A stretch of 64,000 nucleotides of DNA, taken from positions 1 to 64,000 of the forward strand of contig WBMW01005030.1 in NCBI GenBank assembly GCA_013396635.1. Direction: 5' to 3'. Positions 1 to 12,750 of this stretch are shown one piece after another. The notes beneath the pieces were generated by a model. It made no database searches. It saw nothing but the letters and a program-made list of their open reading frames with translations, and was not told the origin of the DNA. This DNA is from Penelope pileata (lineage: Eukaryota > Chordata > Aves > Galliformes > Cracidae). A program made the translations under genes and the position numbers. How positions within the stretch are numbered: position 1 is the stretch's first letter; each line of letters opens with the position of its first letter.

Positions 1-3000
1 TAATATATTACATTTATATTAAATTTTTTAAAAATTTCACTTTTCAAATGGGATGAAGCCAAGATCATTCAAGGATTTTGTGAAAAAACACAGGATGCAA
101 TATATTAATAAGGTAGCTGGTAACCTTGGATATAACAGGCTCAGATATTAAATTACTAAGGCTTAACTTTTGTTTTATTCATCACAAATAATATTCTAGT
201 TATAAAGGGTAAATTTGGGATCATTAGGCCATTTTGCCACTCTTCTCCACCCGATTTTGATAAGTGAATACATCTTGCAGTTGATCAGTTTGGCTCAGGG
301 AAGTTAACTAAATGTCTCATGTTTCCACACAGAATTCTTTCTTCGCAAAACACTCTTTCCATGTTTTTTAATCCTCTCAAATTGTTCTAATTGTGATACA
401 GGCACCTGAAACTTGAGATATTTGAAAATCACGGTCTCTATATATACATTTAAAATATGGAACTATTTGGTTTTGGTAAATCCTGTTATGATGAAAAGGT
501 AAATCAGAAATGCAAAGTTATATTGACATTTTCTTTTTTTCTTTTGTTTGTTGGTTGAGGGTGTCTATTTGTTGGTCAAACCATAAAACAAAATGTTTGT
601 AAAGCCATCCTCGTACTGCACTGAACAATAACAACCCTGCCATGCTTATATTTTCATTTATTTCATCTAAGGTAGAATCAAACATAAAATCCAGTATTCA
701 CCTTCAACATGTGAACAAATGATCACACAGGATTATATGTTCACAGAATCGTAACCACTTTGTGTCGTCGTTAGTGCAGTTTCTTCTAGAATATGCACAA
801 TGTATCAATATTCTTTAGTTCATAGGCCATTCTATTAGAATTCAATGTATAGTGATATAAAAAAGTCGTCATGGAATAATGACTTCTCACCAGTACTTCT
901 TATAGGGAAAAAGTCAACTCACTCTGCACTACTTATCCATAAGAGAAAAGGACCATTGAAGGTGGCTTCTTTTTTTTTTTTCAGTTTTGTATCTGTCATG
1001 TAGGAGAGGTCTTCCCATAAAAAGACCACTCACTTTCTGAACAAAACTTAATATGCTGGTGTCTCACAGCAGAAGGGAATGAAGTCCCTAAGTGAATGCA
1101 TCTTCAAGCAAAGCTACCACAGGCAACTCTGTGAAAACAATTGCAAGGCAGCACATCAAGTCAGATGGCACAAGTCACTGTGCCTTTGTTATTTGTAGCA
1201 GTTATATACTGGACATCAACACGGTGCATAACAGCCCATAGAAGACACTCATGCAGTATGCTGGAACCCAAACTGGCCTCCAAGCAGCCTGGCGTCCTAG
1301 GTTCAGAAGTATAACTGAAAGACACTACTGCATCTTCCCTTGGGATTTTTCTTTTTAGCAAAATCTGAATGGTTTTTTGTTGAAAACCTGTTGTTGTCTT
1401 CTTACTGGCAGCAACTGGGAATGCTGGAATACAGAATAAACAGGAGTTTCTACCACTCTGGGATCTGACTGCACCATGAGGGTTCAGACTTACTTCAATT
1501 CCACCAGGTAAAACCATCATAAGAAGTAGCTGCAGTACAACCTCCTTGCTCCTTTGTCGCTACCCTTATGGTGGACCTGAAGAGTTCATTTGACCAGATG
1601 AGAGCAGAGCTTCGAAGACAGTCCAACCCTTAGGCAACATAAAGATGAATGCTGCAGCTTAACTACAAAAAGATCTGCTGCAAATAAAAATCAGGGCCAA
1701 GCTTCTTGACAGACTAAATCTGTCCAAACAGAATACACTACTAGTGTGTCTGTATTTCTTCCCTACTCTTCAGTTCTCCAGGCATGGTGCTGGTGCGCCT
1801 GTAGTAGTCTGCACTTTGCTGTGCCAGCATGTGATTGAAACATTGATTTCCAGCATTGCCTGATAAAAAACGCATGTTGGTAGGAACCAGGGTGACTAAC
1901 TAAATCTAATGTAAAGTCTGTAATACGGTCTCTTTCCCATATTACTTTTCAAATCGATCTTAGCTTCTTCATTGCCTTTCCAGACTGAACGAGGCCTCAG
2001 GTAGAGACAGTCAATCACCGTCACTTCTTAGGCTCATGCTTTGGACAGGGACTTTTCCAGTTTTCTGCACACGATAACCTCTATTGTCTGTAAGTGTTTA
2101 CAGCTAAATAACTGCTGGTTTTCATAGTTGTACAGTAAGGGGCAAAGATATTCTACATACTACTTCTGAATTCTGTGAAAGAGCAGTTCTTGCTCTTGTT
2201 AGGGGCACCAGGAGAAGCAATGCACAAAACCAGCAAAATGAGTATAATCAAGTAAGAAATAAAATAAGCTTAGGAAGCAAAGCTAGATAGGATAATCTAC
2301 ATTTTCTGTTATTTTCCTGGAATGCACATACTTTTCAGAGCTGTGTGCTCTGAAAAATCAATACTCCAAATGAAATATCATCAGAAACTTCTCATTTCAG
2401 CTGTGGTCTCTGCGAGTAGTAGTAATGTATCCATAAATAATGTTTAGCCTCAATCTTTTTCCAGTTGCTCCATACAGATGAGCAATCTTTGAAATTCTGG
2501 AGTATTTATTACAATGTATTAGAAGCCTCATGGTGACCCATTACAGATGCTTCTTTTTCTCTGTGGCACCGACCTTCAAAAGTGATGATATGAAAAGCTC
2601 TAGATTTTATGTCAGTTTTACTCACAATACATTACAACTTCTATATTAGTATGTATTTGAAGTTCAGCTATAAACTTAGAATATGAAAAGAAGTTCTGTA
2701 CCTTGTACTCCACTATAAAGCTTAAATATGAAGAGAAATAAGTTCATAGAGGTTTAAGAGGGTTTTAACAATATTTATGTGAAATGAAGTTGGTTTTTTA
2801 TCCCTCCCTACCACAGAAATAGTTCTTTCTCGGTGTTCCATCAATTTTGAACTTGCTAGGTGTAAAAGGCAATACATGCAGCCACGTAGATATACTGGTT
2901 ACTTAAAAGTTATGTTTGAAAGCAGGATTGCAAGAGAAGACATGTGAGAACTAGCTGCGGGATGCAGGCTGTCTCTGTAGCTATAGCACACCTTGTGATT

Positions 3001-3500
3001 CAGTCCTTTCAACTCTAGCAAAGCAAGCAACAGTAACACTGAGATCCCAGATCCTTTAGGAGGCAATTCACTTTATGTAACAGTGAACTGAAAATAAGGC
3101 CTATGATGAAGCGGTATGATGTCTATGATGAAGATATGACTTTTGCCCTTTAGAAAGTGAAATGTTATGCACATCAATCTGCACATGCCAAAAATTGTTC
3201 AGGATACAGAGTTTAATGGATATGAACTGTATGCACTGATTCAAAGGAGCATAGGATGATTTGTAAATCCAACATTATGCCATGGAAGGCATGTCAGGGC
3301 ATTAGCCTCCTGTATGGAACTAATTCTGATGTTTCTATTGTACAGTCACTTTGAGTGCATTTCTACACTCTGTTTCACTGTTTTTGATATTGTCATAGGT
3401 TCAACTTGAGCTCAAAATGTCCATTTGTGAGCAGGGTGGATCTTGGCAGTGTGGTGCTGAGACTAAGGAAACCAGCCTGAGTTATATTACTCCCTGTTTA
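1..3500. other. Repeat-poor non-coding stretch
   Basis: AT-rich sequence in which I recognise no repeat, RNA gene or exon. The longest open frame, on the minus strand at 1161-1520 (119 codons), has no motif I recognise and no convincing splice or start context, so I treat it as chance. A T-tract lies near 970-981. Nothing else can be supported. Confidence 0.6.
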
Positions 3501-5610
3501 CTGCTGTCTAACAAGATTGCCTGACTCCCAATTGTTTGAAAACATGGATGAGCTTACTTGCATTTGCTTGCCACCTCAAGAACTGTGGGCAGTTTTGAGA
3601 ACCACGTGCAAGAATCTTATATCCTTCAAACCTGCATCTTTCCCTGTTGCAGCTTCGAGATCTTGGCAATGGAACAAGGACCAGATCCAAATAGAAATCA
3701 CTTTGGTGCTCAACACTCAAGAGAAATGGTATTTTAAGTTTTCCAGCACCAACCAAACAATTCAAAACACTTCTATCTAGCTCATCAAACGTTTGACCAT
3801 TCCTCTGACCTCAGACAACAGCGCATATATAACTTATTACAAACTTGATGGAAGTTACCTCCTCTCAGCTGGGACATAACTACTGCTCCTTTTCTATTAC
3901 CATATATAATAAAAGTTTCCAGGTGAACTTCGTTATTCTGCAATCATCAGCTAATGTCTGTTGGGGAGACAGTCATTTCCAGCTGAAGAAGGCAGTAACT
4001 TCTCATTTTGAACTAACATCATCAGAAGCAGCCATCTATTTTAAGCAGCAGTTATCAGACATGCCAGACTCTTGGCTGGTCTAAATCCCTGAAATACTGA
4101 CTGAAGTTGTGTTAAATTTGATATTCTGTTCTGAACAGTGGGCAGATCACAAAAATGCTGCTGAAGTTTTAAAAAGCCAAACTTAACAGCAGCAGAATTG
4201 AACAACAACAAAAAAAATTAACAGTAGCTTTTATATTTGAGAGGAGAAAGGTCGCGTTTGCATTCACTTTATGTTACTTCTTCATGCAACAACATTTCCT
4301 GTGAAAGAGTACCCGCTCTTAGAACATAGAAGATAGGCCAGAACACAGTCATTTGGCATGGTGAGATACCAACAGTAGTTCAGGCTCAGTCACTCTTATT
4401 AATACAAGTTTGCCATTCCTCCAGTGTTGCTTGCCCAAAACTAGATCTACGCTGACTTGCCTATCAATAGTTGACTGTGCAACGTAATCTTTAGTCAGAT
4501 CTGCTTCATAAAGTACACCGATTGCAACCACATTGTTCTTCAGCAGTAGAGACATTGCGCTTCTCTGCCTCCTGAAAATCCCAGTCACTTGAACCCTCTT
4601 GCAGACTATGCTGTTCTCAATGTACATCAGCTTTGTGGGAGCTCTCTGGTCCCTAGTAGACTCCAGGATGAACTGAGATGCTGCTGCCAGCACTCAAAAT
4701 GAGTCTTGTAGGGTTTGTGACCAGGGATCTCACTTCAGGCTGAGCCTCTAATGATGGAAGAAGCATTCATAAAGGAGCCTTGAATACCCTATATACCAAG
4801 ATATTAAGAAAAATTATCTATCGATACTTCTTTTAAGTATGAAATATTTTACCCTATGCATAGTGCTGAGGAATAGGAAACTGCTAAGTACCTTCCACCT
4901 ATTGCAGGGACCATTTCTAGAAGTTGGTTAAAATACATCTTTAGGAAACTTTGAAGTTTGTACCGTAGTGAAGACAGCCTTGCTATATAGTCTAAAATAA
5001 TACTGGAGTATCATGACCCAAGACTGAGGCGAATGAAAATGACATAGTATATCACCTGTCAAGGAGCTACTGGTGTGGGAATTCCCAGGAAATTGTTTAA
5101 GGAAGAATGGGCTGAAACTGCAGAAAAAGTCATGTATTGTCTGGAACTGGAATAACAAGTCCATTAACCTCTGTCAGGAAAACCATAATCAGTAAAACTG
5201 TAGGTAGGGGACAGGCACCTCGTCACTGCATCTGAGGCAGCCAAATGGGTGATGGAATAAAGGCTAAGGCATTCCTCAGGGAAAAACAAAGCCTGTGAAT
5301 ATTTCTCTTTCCAGAAGGACGATATTTAGCCAAAGCCTAAGGAATCTCAATTCAGACCAGAACAGTCAGAACAGAACAAGAAGAGAAAACATGTGAGCCA
5401 AGTGCTCATAAGTGGCAGGGGAAAACGACACTTAAAGATTTTCACAGATACCACAAAAAAAGTCTTGCAGAAAGGACCTCCTTGCAAGCGTGCAGGGAGC
5501 AACACTAATGGCACTGCCACTGTTTCTTTTCTTAAGGCAAGCTTGAAATCCATTTTGTGTTTATTATGGAGCTCTCCATAAGGAAAAGGCATCAGCAAAT
5601 CTTCTGACAG
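3501..5610. other. Non-coding stretch with unrecognised short frames
   Basis: Open frames exist on the plus strand at 3517-3780 and 3845-4084 and on the minus strand at 4349-4693. None shows a domain, signal peptide or family motif that I know. The 3517-3780 interval is open on both strands, as happens by chance. No repeat family is recognised here. A decayed pseudogene or a lncRNA exon cannot be excluded from sequence alone. Confidence 0.5.
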
Positions 5611-6310
5611 GACCCTGAGGTCACTAATTAGCCTTTATTGTCCATACTAGTCTTCACCTGAGGCCACTATTCACACCTGCCCATGCACCCTGCAGTCTCT
5701 AAGGCTGAGGGTTCAGTCCTTCTCTTACTATGCTGCAAGCATACTTTTGCATAGACCTGTCTCTTGCTGCCCTGGCTTACTGTCTGGGTCCTCTGGATGT
5801 ATTTTGGACCTACATTGTAGATAAATATCTACAGGTCAGTATTGAGGTCTTTCTCATGGGTGAATGCTGGACTCATGTGTAGCCATGTCTCTATCTCTTT
5901 CTCTTACTTTGTCTGTACTGGACTCCCTTGACTGCCTCTAATCTGACTCATCCCCTCACCTTGTCTGAGACTGCTGATGGAGTCTGGCTTCAGCTCATGG
6001 ATCATGAGACTGTGGCCTTGTGGTAAGCATGTTGTCTGTGTGATGATCAGTCATGGCTTCTGGTTTATCCACCTTTATCTGCCTTGAATCTCTGCCCAGA
6101 TAATGATCCCAAAATGTAAGTACTGAAGTAACCTTTGCAATTCCTGACTGGAGAAACACGTGGTCAGCAGGCCATTGGTAGTTGCTTGTTGTCCCACAGA
6201 ATGACCTCTTCATATGGAAGCTAGGCTAATGTGGAGATGGAAGATGTGAGCTGGGCATGTGCAGCTGAGCTAGGTATCCAATGAGAGAAAATTTCAGCTT
6301 CATACTTAGA
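5611..6310. other. Pyrimidine-rich stretch of unknown origin
   Basis: About 700 bases on the plus strand are rich in CT runs (CTGTCT, CTCTTTCTCTTACT and similar) and have less A than the flanks. On the minus strand an AATAAA lies near 5628-5634. The composition suggests an old, unclassified interspersed repeat, possibly an LTR read on the minus strand, but I could not find paired ends, a target duplication or a known family. No gene is seen. Confidence 0.3.
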
Positions 6311-7855
6311 TGTCTCTGTTCTTCCTAGGGCGTACTGCAGGGGAATAGACTGCAGAGCTCTGGATGGGGAGACATACCACCCACTGGTAAGTGCACTGAA
6401 GGGTGGGAGAGATTACTTTTATATTACAATTTCTACAGCAAAAATTTGGGGTTTTTAAATTGTTTTGGGGTTTCAGTTAGCTTGTTTCTTTGTTGGTTTC
6501 ACTGTTTTTTGTTTTTTTAATAAAATAGAAAAGTTTTTCACCCTAAACTTCATATGAGGGTTTAAAGTCTGAAAGCATTGAGAGAAGACTAGAGAAGACT
6601 TGCAATTGCTCTTAAAATTAAATAGTGCCATGTAATTGCAATAAACAATAGTGCAATACCAGAGTTAGTCTTTCAGAGAATGCACATCATGCTGATATTC
6701 AAAGTTGTTTCAGGGTGGTTTAAAAGCTGTCCCACCTCCAGCTGTTTAGACTCAAATGTGTGAGGAAAGCATGATCAGTAGGACCAAGCTTCTAGTTGGA
6801 AAGGCTTATACTCCTCAGTGCTGCATCCCCAGCTTGTGTGTTGGAAATGTATAGATAATGCCTGAAAAGCTGCAGCCTCGGTAACTGTGTGGTTTTCTGC
6901 AGATGCTTGCCAGCTAGCTTGTCATGTCTGCCATAGCAAGCACATCTAGCTGACAATGTGCAACACTGCATCTCTGCCTTTGATTTCCTTCCTTTGCAGG
7001 TGAAAGCAGGAAGGGAGATGGCTTTCTGGAGCAATATTCCTCCTCTGGGAGTTCAGCTGCTGCTGCACCTTCACCTGCCACAACATCTCCTCCCTCAGCT
7101 GCTTCTTCATGCAGATACCCTCTAGTGTTATTTCCACACTTTAGTTTTGTCCTCTTGATATAATTAATATCAACACTCAACAGCCACATTAGCCTGCTCT
7201 GAATAGGGGAATGTGGAACATTCACTGCTGCTGATATTCACTGATACTAAAAGGAATTCAGAGTCCTTTCCATGACTTTCTTTGCTGGCATTACCAAGGG
7301 GAAAATATTCGAAAATAAATACAAAGTAAAAGATTTTACGAACTCCCACTGAACATACAGGATCTCTGTTCTAATTAAATACTAGACTATGATACATGTG
7401 TAATGAGTGTAACTTGCCTTGGCAGAATGCAGCTTTGTTGTCATGAGCCTTTCTGTTGTTAAAGATAAATGCGTGTGAGATATCCTTTTTCATCACCTTG
7501 TCAAGACTAATTGCCTCTGGAGAATGTTGCTTGACACATGGAGTTCAAGGGTAGTGAAAGCTTATAGACTGATCTGATTAGTAGCATCTATCCATGTAGC
7601 AGTTTCTATTCTATTCAGGGTCTCTGGTAGTAGGGAGTTTACAGACACAGCAACTGTCCTTCTTCTTCCTTGGAGTTGCATTCCTTGGACAGGCAAAGTC
7701 TCAGCTGCAGTGAGCTGCTCTCTTACTCCACTAAGAGCATCCTAACTTGGACCCAGTTCTTTTTTAGTGAATAGAAATCACATCTCAAATTATGACAAGA
7801 CCATTGATACACTGCGAGTATATTATGGGTGTAGCATTTAAACACCATTTCATTT
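6311..7855. other. Non-coding stretch, nothing recognised
   Basis: No gene or repeat could be identified. Overlapping minus-strand open frames at 6792-7225 have no recognisable domain. The part from about 7560 to the CR1 at 7860 is pyrimidine-rich and might be a further decayed part of that element, but I cannot show it. Confidence 0.5.
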
Positions 7856-8480
7856 CAGGGTCTTTTTTTTTTTTTACCCTGGATGTTAAGTTGCACCTTT
7901 TCCAGTCATGGGAGACAACCTGACTGCCATGACCTTTCAAATATGATGGAAAGTGGCTTAGCAACTTCATATTCCTGCTCTCTCAGGATCCTGGGATACA
8001 TTTCATTGGGTCCTATGGATGTTCAGGTTCCTTGGATGGGTTTGAACTTCATCTTCTCCTGTAGTGGGGGGGACTTCGTCCCTTCACTGTCTGCCTTGAG
8101 ATTATGTGAGGTATGGTAAGAGCAATTGCCAGTGACAACTATGACAAAAAATTGAGTACCTCAGTTTTCTCTGTAGCAGTTGTAGCCAGGTCTCCTGTCT
8201 CACTCCCTATCTTGTCTTACGTACTCCTAGAAACCTTTCCTGTTATTCTTCACACCCCTAGCAAAGTTAAGCTGTAGCTGTGCCTTGGCTTTTTTGATCT
8301 GATTCCCACACTCCTGAGCCATATCCCTATGATCTCCCAAGGATGTCTGTCCTTGTCTCTACTGTCTGCATTTTGTGTGCATGTGTTTTAGTTTAGATAA
8401 GAGGTCCTTATTCAGCCATGCTTGTCTCTTATCTTCTTTGCCTAATTTCTTTCATGTTGGAATTGAGAGCTCCTGTGGCC

Positions 8481-8970
8481 TTAGAAAAATGCCTCTTCTG
8501 CTTTATACCTGAAGGCATTTTCCCAGGAGATCCCATCAACTAGTCTCTTAAAAAACCTAAAGTTTGCCTTCTCAAGATTTAGGGTCCTTTCTACACATTT
8601 TGCCTGGCCTATATCCCTCAAGATCATGAGTTCTAATTGGACATGATCACTGCAACCCAGGATACCTCCAGTTCTTACCCCTCCAATAAGTTCCTCCACA
8701 CTAGTGAGTCCAGTAATGTATCTCCTCTGGTTGGACATTCTATCAACTAGACTAGGAAGTCATCCTCAAAACACTCCAGGAGTCTCCTAGACTCCTGCAG
8801 TTTGCTTGCAGTTTGCCTTGCTGCTTTTCCAGCAGATGTCAGGGTGGTTGAAGTCTCCTAACAGGACCATGGCCTGCAAGTACAATGCTTCCTGTAGATG
8901 AAGAGAAAACTCTTCATCAATATCCTCCCCTTGACCACTTAGCAATGTTGGTTGGTCTCTTTCAATCATC
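8481..8970 (-). pseudogene. CR1 ORF2 apurinic-type endonuclease remnant
   Basis: The minus-strand translation contains LLGDFNHPDICW, the conserved GDFN block of CR1/LINE endonucleases, followed about 70 codons later by GGILGCSDHVQLELMILR, which carries the SD-H block with the catalytic histidine of the APE-like fold. A stop and a frame change fall between the two blocks, so two frames (8787-8969 and 8481-8738) are needed to read it. The intact enzyme would nick target DNA to prime reverse transcription. Here it is a relic. The assignment rests on motif order and spacing. Confidence 0.85.
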
Positions 8971-9349
8971 AGTTCTCAATCTTTGCGTTGCTCTCTTTCA
9001 GAGACAGCTCTCTGTAATCAATCCTGACCTTTGCACAGAGGAAAGCCCCACCAAATTTAATTTCCCTCCTGTCCCTTCTGAACAGTGTATAGCTGTTGAT
9101 TGCAGCACTACAATCATGCAATTCATCTCACAAAGGTTCAGTGGTATCACATCATAGATTGCTGCTGGACAGCAGCTACCAGCACTTCCTGATTGTTACT
9201 CATGCTGCATACATTAATATAGGGACTTCATTTGGATGGCAACTGTCTCACCTTTTTGGTGAAATTTTTTGGAGGGCTGGGAGGACTTATCTTCACTATT
9301 CTAGTAGTGCACTTTTTCACCCTGTGCAAATACCAGCTTAGAACCCAAC

Positions 9350-9565
9350 ACCCAAGCTCATTAGTTTAAAACTTGATTCACTAAGTCAGCTAACTTACTA
9401 GAAAAGATTTTCCTTTTCCTATATAGAGGAATCCCATCTCTCCCAAGTAATCTGTTCCTTAACTGTAGAAGCCAAATCCCTGGCAATGAGACTAGCCACA
9501 TAGCCAAGTGTTAATTTACATTGTCTTCTGCCCTCACCGCTGCCTCTGACTAACAAGATAGAGGA
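9350..9565 (-). pseudogene. CR1 ORF1 C-terminal esterase-domain remnant
   Basis: Read on the minus strand, this stretch ends with LLGRDGIPLYRKRKIFSSKL and a stop about ten codons later, near 9360. This matches the C-terminal end of CR1 ORF1, whose SGNH/esterase-like domain ends with a G-R-D-G-x-H-L block followed by a basic segment. The histidine expected after GRDGx is a proline here, so the putative catalytic His is lost. Upstream codons contain a stop. It is in line with the ORF2 endonuclease that follows at lower coordinates, which supports one continuous element. Confidence 0.7.
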
Positions 9566-9574
9566 GAAAATCAC

Positions 9575-10012
9575 TTGGGCCCCCATGGCTGAAGATGGTC
9601 AAGGATCTAGAGAGCAAGATGAATGAGGAGCAACTGAAGTCCCTTGGTTTCTTCAGTCCAGAGAAGAAGAGACAAAAGGGAGACCTCATAGCAGCCTACA
9701 GCTTCTTCACAAGTGGAGTGGAGGGGCGGGAACCAATCTCTGTTCTCTCGACAGTGACGAGACCCTAGAGAACGGCATGGAGCTGCATCAGGGAAGAGTC
9801 AGGTTTGGTATTAGGAAAAGGTTCATCACCAGAGGATGGTTGAGCACTGCAACAGCGCACTCCCCAGGGCAGTGGTCATGGCCTCAGGTCTGTTGGAATT
9901 CAAGAAGCATTTGGACAACGCCCTCAGAAATATGGTTTGAATTTTGGGTTGTCCTTTGTGGAGCCAGGAATTGGATTCAATAATCTGTGTGAGTCCCTTC
10001 TATCTCAAGGGC
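9575..10012 (+). mobile_element. CR1 LINE 3' end, plus strand
   Basis: The 3' terminal part of a CR1. It starts in the ORF2 C-terminal coding region (codons around 9640-9690 resemble the L-x-F-S-x-E-K-K-R-x-x-G-D-L-I-A-A-Y block) and runs through the 3' untranslated part to a tail near TGAGTCCCTTCTATCTCAAG. It abuts the minus-strand CR1 ending at 9565, so the two lie 5' end to 5' end. It is diverged, and no terminal octamer repeats survive. Confidence 0.75.
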
Positions 10013-10152
10013 TGCTTGTGACCTGGGACAACTAGTCCCCTGCCATGCCATCACAGCAGCAGCTCTTTCCCTATGAGTGGCCCTGTCCAGCCCTGGGCAC
10101 ACATCAGTGCACTCCGCGACAACTGAACTGCCAGTGTGCTATTTACACCGTC

Positions 10153-10764
10153 TGTCTCATCCCACTTAGTGGGTTGCAAGGAAGGTGAATCTTTGCTATC
10201 CCACTGAATAAGGCACACCCTGGTCAGCAGGAGTCGTGGCAGCAACAGAGTTGGACAGTGACTCAGAGGAAAGATACAAAACTATTTACTTCAACGACCA
10301 CAATTGGTCCACAATTTCGAGGAAAAATTGGGCAACGTCCTAACAACAACCACAATAAGAATTATGGATAAACAGGCACTTTGCACAGGCATCTTACTTA
10401 TAGACAAAATTAGGCTATGACTAGTAAAGAAAATTAATGAAAAGAGATTAAGAGGAAAGGAAAACTAGGAGAGAAAAGAAAATAGAAGCAGAAGGGACAG
10501 GTTTTCACCTCATCCTCGCATCTAGCAGAGCCTTGAGCTGGAGTTTGCATCCGGGATTGGTGGGTCGAGAGAGGCTTCATTCACGGGTAGCAGGTTGACC
10601 ACTGTGGGTGATGGATTGATGACAAAAGCAGAACATGTGTTTGCCTTTATATAGATCAGATGGTCAGAGACCACCCTAGGGGTGGCAACTCCCCTGCGCC
10701 TGCACAACATGGGGTTCCAGAAGATTCGGGAGTTTTCTGCAAAGCCATGCAGCCTCCCTCCTCA
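10153..10764 (-). mobile_element. Endogenous retrovirus LTR, minus strand
   Basis: Read on the minus strand, it has a TATATAAAGG box (plus coordinates about 10650-10660) about 370 bases before a degraded polyadenylation area near 10283. The family is repeated at 33239-33785 in the same orientation, with shared blocks such as GCAAGGAAGGTGAATCTT, ATTATGGATAA and GAGGAGTT-like segments. On the plus strand the shared sequence starts with TGTCT and ends with CTCA, as expected for TG...CA ends, but no matching target duplication is visible, so the outer limits are approximate. No gag, pol or env lies next to it, so it is a solo LTR. Confidence 0.7.
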
Positions 10765-11075
10765 GTAAGCTGTCATAAAAGGAAGTGGGTAGAATAGCTT
10801 GCTGCCCTGCCTCTGCAGGACCCAATCTGCTCCCTCACCTTCCATCTCTACCCAAGTTGTTGAGTCAAGTTTCCCATCGGTCTCTTACATCGTCTCAGCT
10901 GAAAACAGGACAAGGGGAGGGTGCAGTGCAGTGCTAACTCCACCTCTTGTGGCTGCAACACACAATCAGTCAAACGCATGTATTACATGTTACATGCACT
11001 TGTATCCCTTGGTGAGTAAAATGGAGGGATTATCATTAATAGTATTTCAACCTACCTAATGATGTCTCAAAAGAA

Positions 11076-12750
11076 ATCAGAAACCAAAGAAAAGAAAAAT
11101 CATGGATGAAAGAAGAGTGTTCAATAGAAAATGGACAGACGAGTACATTTTTGTCGAGACAAATAATATGGCACTATGCCTGATTTGTAAGAAAATTGTC
11201 AGTTTTCAAAGATGACAATTTGAAAAGAAATTATATGAAAAATATGGTGCCAAATTCAATGTGTATCAAGGAATGTTTCATAAAGACAAAATAGCAAAAC
11301 TGAAAAACAATCTGTCATATCAGCAATTTTTTTTTTTTAAATTACAGCTCAAACAGACTCTATAACAAAAGTTATGTGGTAACAAGTCTGATTGAAAAAA
11401 AAAAAAAACATTTACCAATGGTGGGTTTATTAAGCAATGAGTTGGTCTCACCAGACTATAGCCAGGCAAACTGAAGATATATGAAAATCTATGAAAAGAA
11501 ATTTGGAAAGCAAAGCTGCTAATTTCAAATTTAATGCTTTGGAGATACGTGAAAGCACTGCTGCTACAGACATGGCCCAACTTGCCATTTTTATTAGAGG
11601 TATTGATAATAAGTATAATGTCACTGAATAAATGCCTTCATTGATGCTGTTAAAAGACAAAACTAAAACTTCTGATTTGTATGAAGCAATAAAAATTACA
11701 TTAAAGCATTTTTCTTTAACCTTTGTCAACATATCTGGCATAGTTACTGATGGCACCCCAGTGATGGTTGATAAAGAAAGGAGGCACTTATAAAATTAAT
11801 AGAGGATGATGCAATTGACACCAGCAATTCACGTTTGATGAAATATCACTGCATCATGCATCAAGAAAATTTATGTGAGAAAGCTTTATAAATGGATATT
11901 GTTGTGCAGATCATCATCAAAGCTGTGAATTTCATAAAGTCAAAGGGACTGAATCATTGCTAGTTCCACAAGTTCCTAGTATGAATGAATGAATGAAGTA
12001 TGGATGCTGATTATGGGGACATCATTTACTTTTCTGAAGTAAGGTGTCTAAGATGCGATAAAATGCTAAAAAGATTTTATGATTAGTGAAACTAAAGGAA
12101 GTCATTAATGGAATCAAAAGTAAAATTTGTGACAGAACATGAAGATAATAATGGCTCATGGGTTTATCATTTTTGATGGATTTGACCATTCATTTAAATG
12201 AATTAAAAATGCATCTTAAAGGTGAAAATCAACTTATCTGTCTATTTTTCACACCATAATAGTGTTCAAAATGAAACTTAAATTATGGAAAGCTTAAGTT
12301 ATGGTTAATCATTTTATGCATTTTGATGCATTAACTAAAATCAGTCCTATGAACAGTGAAAAATATGTAGCCTTGATTTACACTTTGATAAAGAAATTTC
12401 AGAATTGTTTCCAGATTTCTGAAAAAATCATCAGTTTTTCAGTATATTTGTGGCTCCATTTTTCATCAACATAAATACATTATCCATAGATATTCAAATG
12501 GAATGTGTTGAGTTGTAATTAGACATTCAGCTCAAAGAAAAAATTTATCATGTCTCTTTACTAGATTTTTACAAGACCTTTCTTACCAGAGAAACATATC
12601 CCTCAATTCACAATCACGCCTTATTCATGTCACTGTTTTTTGGCAGTACGTACAATTGTGAACAACTCTTTTTAAGGATGAAGTACATGAAGAGTGAAAT
12701 TTCATCAAAAATCTCTGACAAGCACACGGATGACTGAGAATTGCAACCAC
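11076..12750 (+). pseudogene. hAT-Charlie transposase remnant
   Basis: Several plus-strand frames joined by frameshifts match a Charlie-type transposase. Near the N-terminus (11090-11200) the translation has KWTDEYIFVE followed by a CLICKK block, as in the zinc-finger start of this family. Near the C-terminus (12640-12730) it has FGSTYNCEQLFLRMKYMKSE, the hAT dimerisation block with the conserved C-E-Q. The middle is recognisable only as AT-rich, stop-broken coding sequence. The protein would cut and rejoin transposon ends. This copy cannot be functional. Related host-domesticated genes exist in vertebrates, but the stops and missing introns rule that out here. Confidence 0.8.

Larger units (their letters stand above)
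7860..9565 (-). mobile_element. CR1 LINE, 5' half (ORF1 end, ORF2 endonuclease, start of RT), minus strand
   Basis: A non-LTR retrotransposon fragment read from 9565 down to 7860. In that direction it holds the last codons of ORF1 (an esterase-like end near 9430), an inter-ORF region, the ORF2 endonuclease with the GDFN motif (8847-8858) and a CSDH motif (8643-8654), then the linker toward the reverse transcriptase, ending near the position equivalent to the start of RT. CR1 moves by target-primed reverse transcription, and most copies keep only the 3' end. This copy instead keeps an upstream part and lacks the RT core and 3' tail, so it has lost its 3' half. Many stop codons and frameshifts show it is dead. 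Confidence 0.85.

Noticed and set aside
1161..1520. A 119-codon minus-strand frame as a possible gene
   Set aside because: No recognisable domain, no promoter or splice context, and many frames of this size occur by chance in 64 kb.
3517..4084. Two plus-strand frames and an opposing minus frame as a possible retroviral or host pseudogene
   Set aside because: No retroviral or host motif could be recognised, and the frames are not collinear with any family I know.
4349..4693. A 114-codon minus-strand frame that looked protein-like
   Set aside because: No motif recognised and no neighbouring exon or repeat context. Kept only as a note in the stretch entry.
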